DNA from: an uncultured SAR116 cluster alpha proteobacterium
GTDB taxonomy: Bacteria > Pseudomonadota > Alphaproteobacteria > Puniceispirillales > GCA-002684695
Direction of reading: 5' to 3'
DNA: 64,000 bases
Assembly (NCBI GenBank): GCA_902612965.1
Contig: CACMFN010000003.1
Location: 62,001-126,000, forward strand
The number at the start of each line of letters is the position of its first letter. Within the stretch, counting starts at the first letter, position 1. Of the stretch, positions 30,358 through 40,346 are shown piece by piece. Below the pieces are notes generated by a model. That model was not told where the DNA came from, did no database searches, and worked only from the letters and a program-made list of their open reading frames with translations. Both the position numbers and the translations under genes were made by a program.

Positions 30358-31521
30358 TCATAATATTTTACCCAAGCCATTTTTTAATAACAATTCGGGT
30401 ATTTTCTTCTTAAATGGAAAAAATCCTTTATTTGCAAATGGAAATGAAACTCTATCCCAGTCACGTAAATAGAAATGATATTTCACACCTATCGATCCTA
30501 AATTATTTAAAAATTCTCTTGTACTGACTATCTGTGAACCAACAGTTTCGTAGGGTATTATCAATTCTTTTATTTTGTTATTTTTTATCCAATCTATTAA
30601 TCCTTGAAAAGAAGAAATCAATTCAGCTTTTGGAGTAGTGTTTACAACTTCGTGTAAAAGATTTTCTTCAAAATTCTGTATTACTTTATTTTTATTAATT
30701 TTATTATAAAAAACACATATTTCATAATTAGTGATATTGAAATTATTGATTATTTTATGTAAAGACAAATCATTATTAGTTATAACTAATCCTAGACTTT
30801 TATCTTTAAGTTTATCTATAAAAATTTCTTCATAGGATAGTTTTGGTTTTACTGTACTATTTAAGTTACTATTATCTTCAATGGGTAACTCATATTCATT
30901 TAATTGATCTTTAGGATAGAACCTATTATTCGTAAATTTTTTTATATTTTCAGAGTTTGCTAAATAATTTTTCCCGATTGTTTGAAGTCCTGCAACCCAT
31001 CTCCATCCGAGTGTGTTTGAAGCTGGACAAAAATCGAGTAGGTGATCACTAAAGAAATGTGCTCCTTCTTCCCATGGTCTCTTTAATGTAAAAATCCAAA
31101 TACTAGCATACCACATTCTAGCATGGTTATGAAGATAACCAGTTTCTATAAGCTCATCTGTCCAGTTATCAAAACATTTAATGCCAGTTTTATTTATAAT
31201 TTCATATTTACCAATTTTTTTTTCATACTCATCAAAGACTTTTGGGTGAAGTTCTAGCCATCCTCTCCAGTAGGTTCTCCAAAATATTTCTTGTACAAAT
31301 TTATCTACTTTACTTAATTTAAATTTTTTAGATATTAAATCGATAATCTCGGTTTCAGAAATAAACCTTCGTCTTATATATGGCGATAGCTTACTAACAT
31401 TATGATGGGGTGGGCCGAGATCATAATTTCTATTTGCTGAGTAATCTGGAAGATTATTAGCTATAAAAAAGTTCAAGTATTTATGAACGTCTTTAGATTT
31501 TGTAAAAAATGTATTTATCAA
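30358..31521 (-). CDS. Photolyase/cryptochrome-like FAD-binding protein with N-terminal FAD domain
   Basis: LSPYIRRRFISETEIIDLI, FVQEIFWRTYWRGWLE, TGYLHNHARMWYASIWIF, LGWRWVAGLQTIGKNYLANSENIKKFT in the N-terminal half; alpha/beta-like C-terminal half ending LRDWDRVSFPFANKGFFPFKKKIPELL. Confidence 0.85.
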   Translation of the reverse strand: MINTFFTKSKDVHKYLNFFIANNLPDYSANRNYDLGPPHHNVSKLSPYIRRRFISETEIIDLISKKFKLSKVDKFVQEIFWRTYWRGWLELHPKVFDEYEKKIGKYEIINKTGIKCFDNWTDELIETGYLHNHARMWYASIWIFTLKRPWEEGAHFFSDHLLDFCPASNTLGWRWVAGLQTIGKNYLANSENIKKFTNNRFYPKDQLNEYELPIEDNSNLNSTVKPKLSYEEIFIDKLKDKSLGLVITNNDLSLHKIINNFNITNYEICVFYNKINKNKVIQNFEENLLHEVVNTTPKAELISSFQGLIDWIKNNKIKELIIPYETVGSQIVSTREFLNNLGSIGVKYHFYLRDWDRVSFPFANKGFFPFKKKIPELLLKNGLGKIL

Positions 31522-31606
31522 TGTGAATTATAAAAGTATTTTAACTTAAATAATTACATTTTATATTTTTACAATGAACTAATTTGGATAAATATATTTT
31601 TGCTAA

Positions 31607-31840
31607 TTAAATTGCTGCTCTATCTTTTTCTATCTTAGCTTTTAAATGGCCAATCATAACTCTTCTCATATACTCAGCTCTTTCAAAATTAGTAAATGAA
31701 TACTCTCTGACATCATCATTACATATTTTGATTGAAAAATTATAAAACGCACCAACTTTTTCAATATTTGAAGCACTTCCATTTGCCATTCTTTCTGGGC
31801 TTATAAGAGTGCCAAAACTTGTTTCGATAATATTTGACAT
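31607..31840 (-). CDS. Hypothetical protein
   Basis: 77-aa ORF with a ribosome-binding-like aggaaaa upstream on the minus strand; no family recognised. Confidence 0.5.
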   Translation of the reverse strand: MSNIIETSFGTLISPERMANGSASNIEKVGAFYNFSIKICNDDVREYSFTNFERAEYMRRVMIGHLKAKIEKDRAAI

Positions 31841-31922
31841 AATTTTTCCTCTCTAATCACTTAGTAAAAGTATAATATGAAAATCATAAAAATTTCAATT
31901 AAAATGTAAAAATTTGTTATCT

Positions 31923-32420
31923 TTACTCTCTGAAATTAACAAACTGCAAAGGCAAATCTGTAAATTTTTCCTTAATGTATGAAATTGTATTTTGCAAGAC
32001 ATCTCTTTTTTTGCTAATTACACGCAATTCATCACCTTGTACTTGAACTTGCACTTTATTTTTTAGTTGCTTAATTTCTTTTATAATTTTTTGTGCATTT
32101 TCTTTTTGTATTCCTGATAATACTTCAACATTTTGTCTAATAGTATTACCACTTCCAGTTTCTATTTTTTTAAAACTAAGAAATTTTGAATTTACTTTTT
32201 GTCTTGTAACATGTGATATAATTAATTCTTCAACTTGCTTTCTTTTTAATTCGTCATCTGCAACGATTGAAATAGTACTTTCAATAAAATCAACTTTAGA
32301 TTGACTACCTTTAAAATCATAACGAGTATTAATTTCTCTTTGAACTCCATCAATGGCATTTTTAACAGATGGCAAATCAGCTTTACTAACAATATCAAAA
32401 CTTGGCATAAACTCCTCCAT
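31923..32420 (-). CDS. yajQ: YajQ family nucleotide-binding protein
   Basis: MPSFDIVSKADLPSVKNAIDGVQREINTRYDFKGSQSKVDFIES...LPLQFVNFRE. Confidence 0.95.
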   Translation of the reverse strand: MEEFMPSFDIVSKADLPSVKNAIDGVQREINTRYDFKGSQSKVDFIESTISIVADDELKRKQVEELIISHVTRQKVNSKFLSFKKIETGSGNTIRQNVEVLSGIQKENAQKIIKEIKQLKNKVQVQVQGDELRVISKKRDVLQNTISYIKEKFTDLPLQFVNFRE

Positions 32421-34945
32421 TATAAATTTTCAATTACATCTCCTAAATATTTAAATTGGAATATCAAACCAACTTCAGTAACAGGAGCAATAGATGGATC
32501 TGTCTTCGTCTCTCTCTCATACTTTAACTCAATAACCATGCAGTTTTGCAATGAACCTGAGTAATTAATTGAATATTCTGTTTTAAGTAATTTAATATCG
32601 CTATTATGAAGATTATAATTTTGGAGTCCTGAAAATCCCCAATCATTTGTGATTTTTGAATTAAATTTGAAATTTAAGTTTTCAGCTCCACTTGTGTCCT
32701 TAATAAAACCATCACTTATAGAGGCATGACTAGCAGATAAATCAAATCTTCCTAAACTTTGAGAAATTGTTGTAATAGATTCATAAATTTTGAAATTATG
32801 AGGATCTAGCCTTGCAGACCAGTCAGTTGAAAAGTTATTAGTATTTTGGAAGGCTAAACGTGCAATATAATCAGATTCAGATACGACTGTTTTTTTGGAA
32901 TTTAATGACTGAAATTCATTTTCATTATCTCCCCATAATTTTAGGCTTTGCCCAAAAAAACTTGTAAAATTAACTGAATTTTCATTACTAATAAAGTTAG
33001 TTATTCCATAGTCTATTCTACCTCCAGGCAGAGTAAGGTCGTTTCCAAGCGGTCTATGTGGGATAAATAAGTTTGTTTCATCTAATCTATAATCTAATGC
33101 ATCTCTATTTGGAATGTGGTTAACATTATCAGAACCATTTATTAAAACAGCTTGTATTTGAGGTTTTAGGATTGACTGATTTTGAAATACTTTTGTAGGT
33201 AAGTAATCCTCCCATCCAAATGAAATAAAACTATTTACAGAATTAATGTTACCTACATTATTAGGATTGCTTTTATTTTTTGAGACATCATAAAAATTAC
33301 CAGATATTGATGCCTCAAAAAAACTTATTCCTTTTTTTAATTTTAATTTTCTATGTGCGGTCAGTTTATTTGAATATCTTAATAAATCATGTCCTTCATC
33401 ATCGTCAAGTTCAAGCGCACTCATTTCCAATTTGCCAAATGTGTTTCTAAGCGGTATGTCAAAAATTCTTTCATATTTAATTGAAGGTAATACTAAAGGC
33501 GAGTTGTCATTTTCTGTTTCTCTCGAAAGGCTTCCTATTTTATAAAGTTCTACAGATGAAAAACTGTTATCATTAAGTTTTTGTGTTGATAAGCTTGACT
33601 TTAAAATTGTTTCGTTCGTCAATTTATATTTTCTTAAAAAACTATCTTCACTGGAGTCCTGAAGTATAATTTTAGTTCTCCAGTTATTTTCACTTACTGA
33701 GTCAAATGTCAAAAAACCTGAAATAACTTCTTCATCTTGTTCTTTGAATGTATCTACAATTCCGCCAATTATATTAGCCTTTAGATTTGAGTTCTCACTA
33801 ATACTTCTATACTCAAGGTCAGTTAGATAACCTGACTTTGAAAAGATTATTGGTGTAATAGTATAGTCTTGGCTATTTGATATATTTAAAAAATATGGTT
33901 GCTTCCATGTTATCCCAGTCTCTTTACCAACACTAATGCTAGGAGTAAGAAATCCGCTTTTTCTTTTTACAGTCCAATCTGGATGTGCAAACGTAGGTGT
34001 ATAAAGAATAGGAAAGTTTAGTAAGTGCATGGTCACACCATCATGATGAATAGTGTGTGTATCATTATTGACCCTTGTTTCCCTTGCACTAAAATGCCAT
34101 AATGGAGTTTCACCTTCATTTAATTTACAATTACAGGGAGTAAATTTTGTTCCCTTATATTTAATTTCATTTTTATTTTCAGAAACTACATTACGTGCTG
34201 TCATTTGACTGCCATCAGCCAATTGTGCGTAAATATTTGAAAGATAAAAGTTTGAAGTTTGATTTTTTAAAATTAAATCTTTCCCATTATGAAAATTACC
34301 ATTTTCATCTTGGAGAAATACATCGCCTTTTGCGTGTATTTCATCTTTATTTTTATAGTATATTATTTCTCTGCTTGAAAGTTTGATATTATCTAATTCT
34401 AACTTTACATTACCAGTTGCAATCAGCGTTTGTAATTCATTGTCAATTGAAACCTTCTGAGCCGAAAAAATCATACCTTTCTTTTCTTGCTTAATTTTTT
34501 GGATTTGATAATTATCTAAATTTGAATTTTTTGTTCCCTTTATTAAACCTATTTCATTAGAACTGTTGGCGTTAATTTTATAATTTTGTTGATTTATATT
34601 TTCAAAATTATTCTGATTATTTATATCTACTTTTGTTGATTTTGTTTTAAATGTATCTTTAGAATGCTTTGTAATTTTATTATCATCAATATCAGATATA
34701 TTGTCTGAATCTTCAAAAAATGATTGAGAGCCTTTTATATATTGATTGCTGCTTAAGGTATCATTATCTTGTTTGATTACTAAATCTATTATGGCTGAAT
34801 TACTATTATCAAAACTTTTAATAAATGATAATATTCCTTCATCTTCAAACAAATTTTTATTAATTTGAGATTGATTATTTTTTGATTTGCTATATGCCGT
34901 TGATGACAAAAGAAGCAAGAAAAAAATTACAGTTATAAATTTCAA
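32420..34945 (-). CDS. lptD: LPS-assembly protein LptD
   Basis: OstA-like N-domain (FSAQKVSIDNELQTLIATGNVKLELDNIKLSSREIIYYKNKDEIHAKGDVFLQDENG) and beta-barrel C-domain (SGFLTPSISVGKETGITWKQPYF). Confidence 0.93.
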   Translation of the reverse strand: MKFITVIFFLLLLSSTAYSKSKNNQSQINKNLFEDEGILSFIKSFDNSNSAIIDLVIKQDNDTLSSNQYIKGSQSFFEDSDNISDIDDNKITKHSKDTFKTKSTKVDINNQNNFENINQQNYKINANSSNEIGLIKGTKNSNLDNYQIQKIKQEKKGMIFSAQKVSIDNELQTLIATGNVKLELDNIKLSSREIIYYKNKDEIHAKGDVFLQDENGNFHNGKDLILKNQTSNFYLSNIYAQLADGSQMTARNVVSENKNEIKYKGTKFTPCNCKLNEGETPLWHFSARETRVNNDTHTIHHDGVTMHLLNFPILYTPTFAHPDWTVKRKSGFLTPSISVGKETGITWKQPYFLNISNSQDYTITPIIFSKSGYLTDLEYRSISENSNLKANIIGGIVDTFKEQDEEVISGFLTFDSVSENNWRTKIILQDSSEDSFLRKYKLTNETILKSSLSTQKLNDNSFSSVELYKIGSLSRETENDNSPLVLPSIKYERIFDIPLRNTFGKLEMSALELDDDEGHDLLRYSNKLTAHRKLKLKKGISFFEASISGNFYDVSKNKSNPNNVGNINSVNSFISFGWEDYLPTKVFQNQSILKPQIQAVLINGSDNVNHIPNRDALDYRLDETNLFIPHRPLGNDLTLPGGRIDYGITNFISNENSVNFTSFFGQSLKLWGDNENEFQSLNSKKTVVSESDYIARLAFQNTNNFSTDWSARLDPHNFKIYESITTISQSLGRFDLSASHASISDGFIKDTSGAENLNFKFNSKITNDWGFSGLQNYNLHNSDIKLLKTEYSINYSGSLQNCMVIELKYERETKTDPSIAPVTEVGLIFQFKYLGDVIENL

Positions 34946-35031
34946 TGGCTTTTAATTTAACTAATTATATAACAATTTATTTTAACTATATTATATTAGT
35001 TTCTAATAATATTAAATTCAAATTTCTAAAA

Positions 35032-36162
35032 ATGAAGCTTGTAATTGTACATTTACTTTTTCTTTCAAAGATTTTGTTATTTTCAAACAATCTCTATGCA
35101 AACTATTTGGATGGCTTTAAAGAGTATGAAAAGAAAAATTATCAATTGGCTTTTAAGCATTGGCAAGAAGGGGCTAATCAAAATGATACATTGTCTCAAT
35201 TTTATTTAGGATTATTATACAAAAATGGCCTTGGCATTAATAGAGATTACACAAAAGCATTTGATCTGTTTGAAATTGTATCTGGTAAGGGTTTAGTTGA
35301 AGGATATTACAATCTTGGGTTGCTTTATTATAACGGTCTAGGCACAGAAAAAAATTATAATAAGGCTTTTATTAATTTTAATATAGCAAAAGATAAAATC
35401 GTTGAATCTTATTATTATTTAGGAGTTATTTATAGTGAGCCTAGGGGTGTTGAAATAGACTATTTAAAAGCTGAAAGGTTTTTTCGATTAGCCTCTGAAA
35501 ATGGCATTGATTTAGCTAATTGCAACTTAGGCTATATTTATTTGGAAGGACTTGGGGTGCCTCAAAATTATGGTGAAGCATACAAATACTTTTTAGTAGG
35601 TGCTAAGAAAAATTTCTCTGACTGTCAAAATGGATTAGGTTGGCTTTATGAAAATGGTATTGCCGTTTCAAAAAATCAAGATGAAGCAATAAAATGGTAT
35701 AAATTAGCTGCTGAACAAAATCATAAACAAGCCCAATTTAATTTAGGATTAATTTATTTAAAAAATAAATCATTAAATGATAATTATTATACAGCTATAA
35801 AATGGTTCACTAAATCTGCAGAGCAAGGTGTGCCTGAAGCACAGTATAATTTAGGCAGTATTTACCTTGATGGATTGGGTATTGTACAAAACTTTAGTAA
35901 AGCATTTTCAAATTTTCTATTGTCTGCTGAAAATGGTTTTGAAATGTCTCAATATAAACTTTCATTGATGTTTCTGAATGGTTGGGGCACTGATACAGAC
36001 AAAATTAAAGCTTTTATGTGGGTAAATATTGCTGCTTCAAGAAATCATGAACAGTCTATTAAAAAACGAGATGAATTACTTAAAATTTTATCAACTAAGG
36101 ATGTTCAAAGAGGTCAAGAGTTGTCTCTTGCTTGTTTTGAAAAGAAACTTATAAATTGCTAA
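35032..36162 (+). CDS. Sel1-repeat (tetratricopeptide-like) protein
   Basis: Multiple SLR units, e.g. SQFYLGLLYKNGLGINRDYTKAFDLF, AQYNLGSIYLDGLGIVQNFSKAFSNF; signal-peptide-like start at in-frame ATG 35032. Confidence 0.9.
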   Translation: MKLVIVHLLFLSKILLFSNNLYANYLDGFKEYEKKNYQLAFKHWQEGANQNDTLSQFYLGLLYKNGLGINRDYTKAFDLFEIVSGKGLVEGYYNLGLLYYNGLGTEKNYNKAFINFNIAKDKIVESYYYLGVIYSEPRGVEIDYLKAERFFRLASENGIDLANCNLGYIYLEGLGVPQNYGEAYKYFLVGAKKNFSDCQNGLGWLYENGIAVSKNQDEAIKWYKLAAEQNHKQAQFNLGLIYLKNKSLNDNYYTAIKWFTKSAEQGVPEAQYNLGSIYLDGLGIVQNFSKAFSNFLLSAENGFEMSQYKLSLMFLNGWGTDTDKIKAFMWVNIAASRNHEQSIKKRDELLKILSTKDVQRGQELSLACFEKKLINC

Positions 36163-36163
36163 A

Positions 36164-37597
36164 TTAGCTAAATAATTTTCCTGGATTTAAAATATTCTTA
36201 GGATCTACAGAATTTTTGATTGTTCGCATTAAATTTAATAAATTTTGATCTTTATATTTTTCCAATTCTTCAATTTTTAATTGGCCAATACCATGTTCAG
36301 CACTGAAAGAACCATTGAATGTTTTTATTTTTTTATAAACTAATTCTTTTAAGGCAGTCTGATTTTTGTAAACATATTCTTTATTTTTGTCCTCATCCAT
36401 TAAATTGTAATGTAAATTACCATCCCCTAAATGCCCAAAAGAGCAAATTTTTACGTGTTTATGCCTACTTTTTAACTCTTCTGAAGTTTCAATCCAAAAT
36501 TTAGACATATTTTCAATAGGTATGGACAAATCTAATTTGAGTTGAAATCCTTCCTGCATTTGAGCAATATTTGCATTCTCTCTTATTTCCCATAATTCTT
36601 TATTCTGATAATCTGACTGAGAAATAACAGCATCTTCTATTAAATGATTTTCAATTAAATGAGACATTACATTTATAACTTTTTTTTGGAAAATAGTCTC
36701 TCCTGTTTCATCAATATTTAAATCTAACTCTGAAGTAGTTGTAAATTCTACAAGTAATGAAAGTTCTGGTATTGCCGGGAAGGGCTTACTAATTTTAGGA
36801 AATTGTTTATGAACAATTTCTAAAATTGGTTTTGACATTATTTCGAATGCTTCAATATTGTTTCCAACCAAAGACTGTAACATATGAAGAGTTTCAATAG
36901 ATTTATCAATATCCTTTACTTTAATAAAACATGAAATACTTGCTTTTGGTTTTTTAAATATTTTGATAGTTGCAGCTGTTATAAGCGCTAATGTCCCTTC
37001 AGAACCAACTAATAGTTTATGCAAAGCGTAGCCAGTATTATCTTTATGTAAAGAATTTAGATTATTTATTACTTCACCATTAGGCAGGACAGCTTCAATA
37101 CCTAACACCAAATCTCTTGTTGAACCATATTTCAAAACATTAATACCACCTGCATTTGTAGCTAAATTCCCACCAATGGTGCAACTGCCCTTAGCTGCTA
37201 GATTTATTGGAAAAATTCTATCTTTTTCTTGAACAACGTTAAGTATGTTTTCTAAAATACATCCAGCTTCTACAGTTACTGTATTTCCAAGCAAATCTAT
37301 ATTTCTTATATTATTTAACTTTGTAAAATTAATGAGAATAGAATTTCCAGAATTGTCTGGTGTGGCACCACCACAAAGCCCTGTATTACCACCTTGTGGG
37401 ACTATTGGTATATTATTTTTATTAGCAAGTTTTAATATTTTGCTAACTTCTTCAGTTGTCGAGGGGAATACTACAAACTTGACTCTTCCTTCGAATACTC
37501 CTCTCCAATCACTTAAATACTGTTCAATGCCTTCAATCATAATTGGGTTTTTAAGAACGGATTGAAATTCTTTAAATATATTATTGTTATCATCCAT
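36164..37597 (-). CDS. FAD-binding oxidoreductase (GlcD/D-2-hydroxyglutarate dehydrogenase-like)
   Basis: VVFPSTTEEVSKILKLANKNNIPIVPQGGNTGLCGGATPD...GGNLATNAGG...FGHLGDGNLHYN...SAEHGIGQLK. Confidence 0.92.
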   Translation of the reverse strand: MDDNNNIFKEFQSVLKNPIMIEGIEQYLSDWRGVFEGRVKFVVFPSTTEEVSKILKLANKNNIPIVPQGGNTGLCGGATPDNSGNSILINFTKLNNIRNIDLLGNTVTVEAGCILENILNVVQEKDRIFPINLAAKGSCTIGGNLATNAGGINVLKYGSTRDLVLGIEAVLPNGEVINNLNSLHKDNTGYALHKLLVGSEGTLALITAATIKIFKKPKASISCFIKVKDIDKSIETLHMLQSLVGNNIEAFEIMSKPILEIVHKQFPKISKPFPAIPELSLLVEFTTTSELDLNIDETGETIFQKKVINVMSHLIENHLIEDAVISQSDYQNKELWEIRENANIAQMQEGFQLKLDLSIPIENMSKFWIETSEELKSRHKHVKICSFGHLGDGNLHYNLMDEDKNKEYVYKNQTALKELVYKKIKTFNGSFSAEHGIGQLKIEELEKYKDQNLLNLMRTIKNSVDPKNILNPGKLFS

Positions 37598-37599
37598 AG

Positions 37600-38556
37600 T
37601 TATGATGAAGCCCTTTTAAGTTTATCGTTAATTGCAAATCCTATATCTTTATTTGGAATGGGAGCTACAACTATTTCATGAGTGTCAGTTTTATCAAGAA
37701 ATCTTAACATTTTAAAGAGATTTGATGCTGCTTCATTTAAGTCACCACTATTACTTAAGTTAAGCGCAATTCCATCAAATTTCTCGTCAGGCATAATATT
37801 ACTAAAGCCCAAAAATGAACAATTTTTTGTAGGCTTAATTGAATTTATTATTAATTTTTTTGAAGGTGAGTAATGTTTAAACATTTGTCCAGGACTTAAA
37901 ATTTTTTTATTACTACCTTTTTTCTTTATTTTGCAATCTATTCTATTCTCTAACATTTTTTGAGTAATTGGACCGTGTCGAAGAATTATTATATCATGAC
38001 TTCTTATGTCTACAACGGTTGATTCAACACCTTTTTCTGATTGGCCTCCATCGATAATTAATTTTATTTCCTCCCCAAAATCTTCATAAACATGATAAGG
38101 GTTGGTTGGACTAATATTACCTGAAATATTAGCACTTGGAGCTGCAATTGGATTATTGAATTTTTCAATAATGTTTTGAAAGATTTTATTATCTGGAAGT
38201 CTAACAGCTACACTTGACAAATTAGATGTTGCAAGTTCAGAAATATTGTTATTTTTTTTTTGATTAAGTATCATTGTTAAAGGACCTGGCCAAAAATATT
38301 TTGATAATGAATAAAATAATGTATTTGTTTCTGCAAGTTGTTCCACCATTTTGATGTTTGACACATGCAAAATTAAGGGATTGATATGAGGTCTCTTTTT
38401 TAATTTATATATTTTAGAAATTGCACTATCAGAAGTTGCATCAGCACCTAAACCATACACTGTTTCAGATGGTATAGCTAATAGTTCACCATTTGACATT
38501 ATTTCATAGGCTTGCTGTATTACTTTACCACTATATTTTTTAATGTTAGTTGTCAT
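37600..38556 (-). CDS. L-threonylcarbamoyladenylate synthase (Sua5 type)
   Basis: PSETVYGLGADATSDSAISKIYKLKKRPHINPLILHV...SANISG...VESTVVDI plus a Sua5 C-terminal domain (LSPGQMFKHYSP). Confidence 0.95.
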   Translation of the reverse strand: MTTNIKKYSGKVIQQAYEIMSNGELLAIPSETVYGLGADATSDSAISKIYKLKKRPHINPLILHVSNIKMVEQLAETNTLFYSLSKYFWPGPLTMILNQKKNNNISELATSNLSSVAVRLPDNKIFQNIIEKFNNPIAAPSANISGNISPTNPYHVYEDFGEEIKLIIDGGQSEKGVESTVVDIRSHDIIILRHGPITQKMLENRIDCKIKKKGSNKKILSPGQMFKHYSPSKKLIINSIKPTKNCSFLGFSNIMPDEKFDGIALNLSNSGDLNEAASNLFKMLRFLDKTDTHEIVVAPIPNKDIGFAINDKLKRASS

Positions 38557-38622
38557 TTAAAAGTTTTATAAAAAATTAATTTGTATAAATAATAGTTCAA
38601 AATTAAATATTAGGGAATTTAT

Positions 38623-39276
38623 ATGTGTGGAAGATTTTCACTTTCATCAAACCTAGAAGAATTACAAAAAGAATTTTCTAATGAAATATTTGGTAATTTT
38701 CCTGCAAAATACAATATATCGCCTGGACAGAGTCCTGTTGTAATATCATTAAAAAAAAATAATTTTTATCTAAACAAAATACATTGGGGTTTTAAAGTCC
38801 CTAAACTTGGAAAACTGGTTATAAATGCTAGATCAGAAACTATAACTGAAAAACCTTTATTCAAAAATTTGTTACTTCAAAATAGATGCCTAATTCCGGC
38901 AAATAGCTGGTTTGAGTGGGATAATGAAAAAAAACCCTATCTTATTAAACATAAAAAAAATGATATAATTGCATTTGCTGGTTTGCAGAGGATTGAAAAA
39001 AATGAAGAAAGTAGTTTTGTTATAATTACTGCAGATGCAGGAAAAGATTTAAAAAAAATTCATAATAGAACACCACTAGTTATCAATAAAGAGAATTTTC
39101 TATTTTGGTTGGGAAATGATTATGAAAAAGCTTGTAATTTTTTGAAACCTATAAACGCAAATGAGTATACATTTTATCCAGTTTCACCAAAAGTAGGAAA
39201 AATATCTAATGATAATATATCAGTCACTGAACAATATCATGAAAAAGAAAGTCAACTAAATTTATTTTCTAATTGA
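38623..39276 (+). CDS. SOS response-associated peptidase (SRAP/YedK/HMCES family)
   Basis: MCGRFSLSSNLEELQ...YNISPGQSPVVI...INARSETITEKPLFKN...RCLIPANSWFEW. Confidence 0.95.
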   Translation: MCGRFSLSSNLEELQKEFSNEIFGNFPAKYNISPGQSPVVISLKKNNFYLNKIHWGFKVPKLGKLVINARSETITEKPLFKNLLLQNRCLIPANSWFEWDNEKKPYLIKHKKNDIIAFAGLQRIEKNEESSFVIITADAGKDLKKIHNRTPLVINKENFLFWLGNDYEKACNFLKPINANEYTFYPVSPKVGKISNDNISVTEQYHEKESQLNLFSN

Positions 39277-39895
39277 ATTTTGATCCTTCATGAATTTCAA
39301 TTCTATATATTTGCCACATTACAAGTGCAGCAGCACCTCTGAGGGGCTTCCACTTTTCAGCTAATTTAAGTAGCTCTTTTCCTTTTGGTCTATGATTTAA
39401 TTTAAAAAACCTCTTTGCGCCTTCTTGAACAGCCAAGTCATCTTGTGGAAATGCATCCATGTCACCTAGAACAAAAAGTTGGTAAATATCAGCAGTCCAA
39501 TCTCCAATTCCTTTGATTTTAGTTAAATTTGAATGTGCTTCTTTGGAAGGTAGTTTCCCAAGTTTATTAAGTAAAAGAGAGCCTGAATTGATATTTTCTG
39601 CAAGGTCTCTGCCATACGATATTTTTTGTCTTGATAGGCCTGCTTCCTTAAGTTTATTATCCGAAAATAATAAGAAATTTTTAGGAATATCAGCTTTTAT
39701 TTTTTTTAGCTTAGCCCAAACAGCATCAGCAGCTTTGACTGATATTTGTTGTCCTACTATCATCCTCAGTAACGTCTCAAAACCTCCTTTAGACATTTTG
39801 TCATTTGGAAGACCATAATTGACTATAATTTCATTTATTTTATTGTCTTGCTTTGAGAGTTGTAATACTGCCTTTTGAAGAGGACTATAGGCCAT
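39269..39895 (-). CDS. DNA-3-methyladenine glycosylase II family (AlkA-like HhH-GPD)
   Basis: GGFETLLRMIVGQQISVKAADAVWAKL...LTKIKGIGDWTADIYQLFVLGDMDAFPQDDLA. Confidence 0.92.
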   Translation of the reverse strand: MAYSPLQKAVLQLSKQDNKINEIIVNYGLPNDKMSKGGFETLLRMIVGQQISVKAADAVWAKLKKIKADIPKNFLLFSDNKLKEAGLSRQKISYGRDLAENINSGSLLLNKLGKLPSKEAHSNLTKIKGIGDWTADIYQLFVLGDMDAFPQDDLAVQEGAKRFFKLNHRPKGKELLKLAEKWKPLRGAAALVMWQIYRIEIHEGSKFN

Positions 39896-39899
39896 ACAA

Positions 39900-40346
39900 T
39901 TAATTTTTATAAGATCTATGGCAAGATTTGCAAGTGCTGCTTAACTCACTAAATAAACTATTTAGTTTATCTAATTTATTATCTTGAGCAGCAATGCTAA
40001 GTGTCTTTGCTGCATTTGAGTTAAGTTTCGCAGCTTTAGTAAAACCTTCAAAATCAGACCAAATATTTTCGCTTGAACCTCGTGATACACTACCAACAGG
40101 AAAATAATCTGTCATTTTATTTGCAAATGCTTCAATTTCACCGGCACTTTTGATGACCTGCTCAAAGTTTTCTGAACTTATGGCACTATAAATTAATTTC
40201 ATATTATCGTTATTTTTCTGGTATAATTGCTTTCTTTTATCAATTATTTCAGACCCAGAAACTGGCAAAGTAATCAATATAAATAGTAATACAAATTTTC
40301 TCAAAATTCTAATCCTCTGTTTAAATTTAATTTTATGATATCTCAA
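39900..40346 (-). CDS. Cytochrome c' family protein
   Basis: Signal peptide and C-terminal STCKSCHRSYKN (CxxCH) haem site; four-helix-like sequence. Confidence 0.85.
   Translation of the reverse strand: MRYHKIKFKQRIRILRKFVLLFILITLPVSGSEIIDKRKQLYQKNNDNMKLIYSAISSENFEQVIKSAGEIEAFANKMTDYFPVGSVSRGSSENIWSDFEGFTKAAKLNSNAAKTLSIAAQDNKLDKLNSLFSELSSTCKSCHRSYKN

Noticed and set aside
32301-32564. Plus-strand ORF across the yajQ/lptD junction
   Set aside because: Antisense to the junction of two confident genes.
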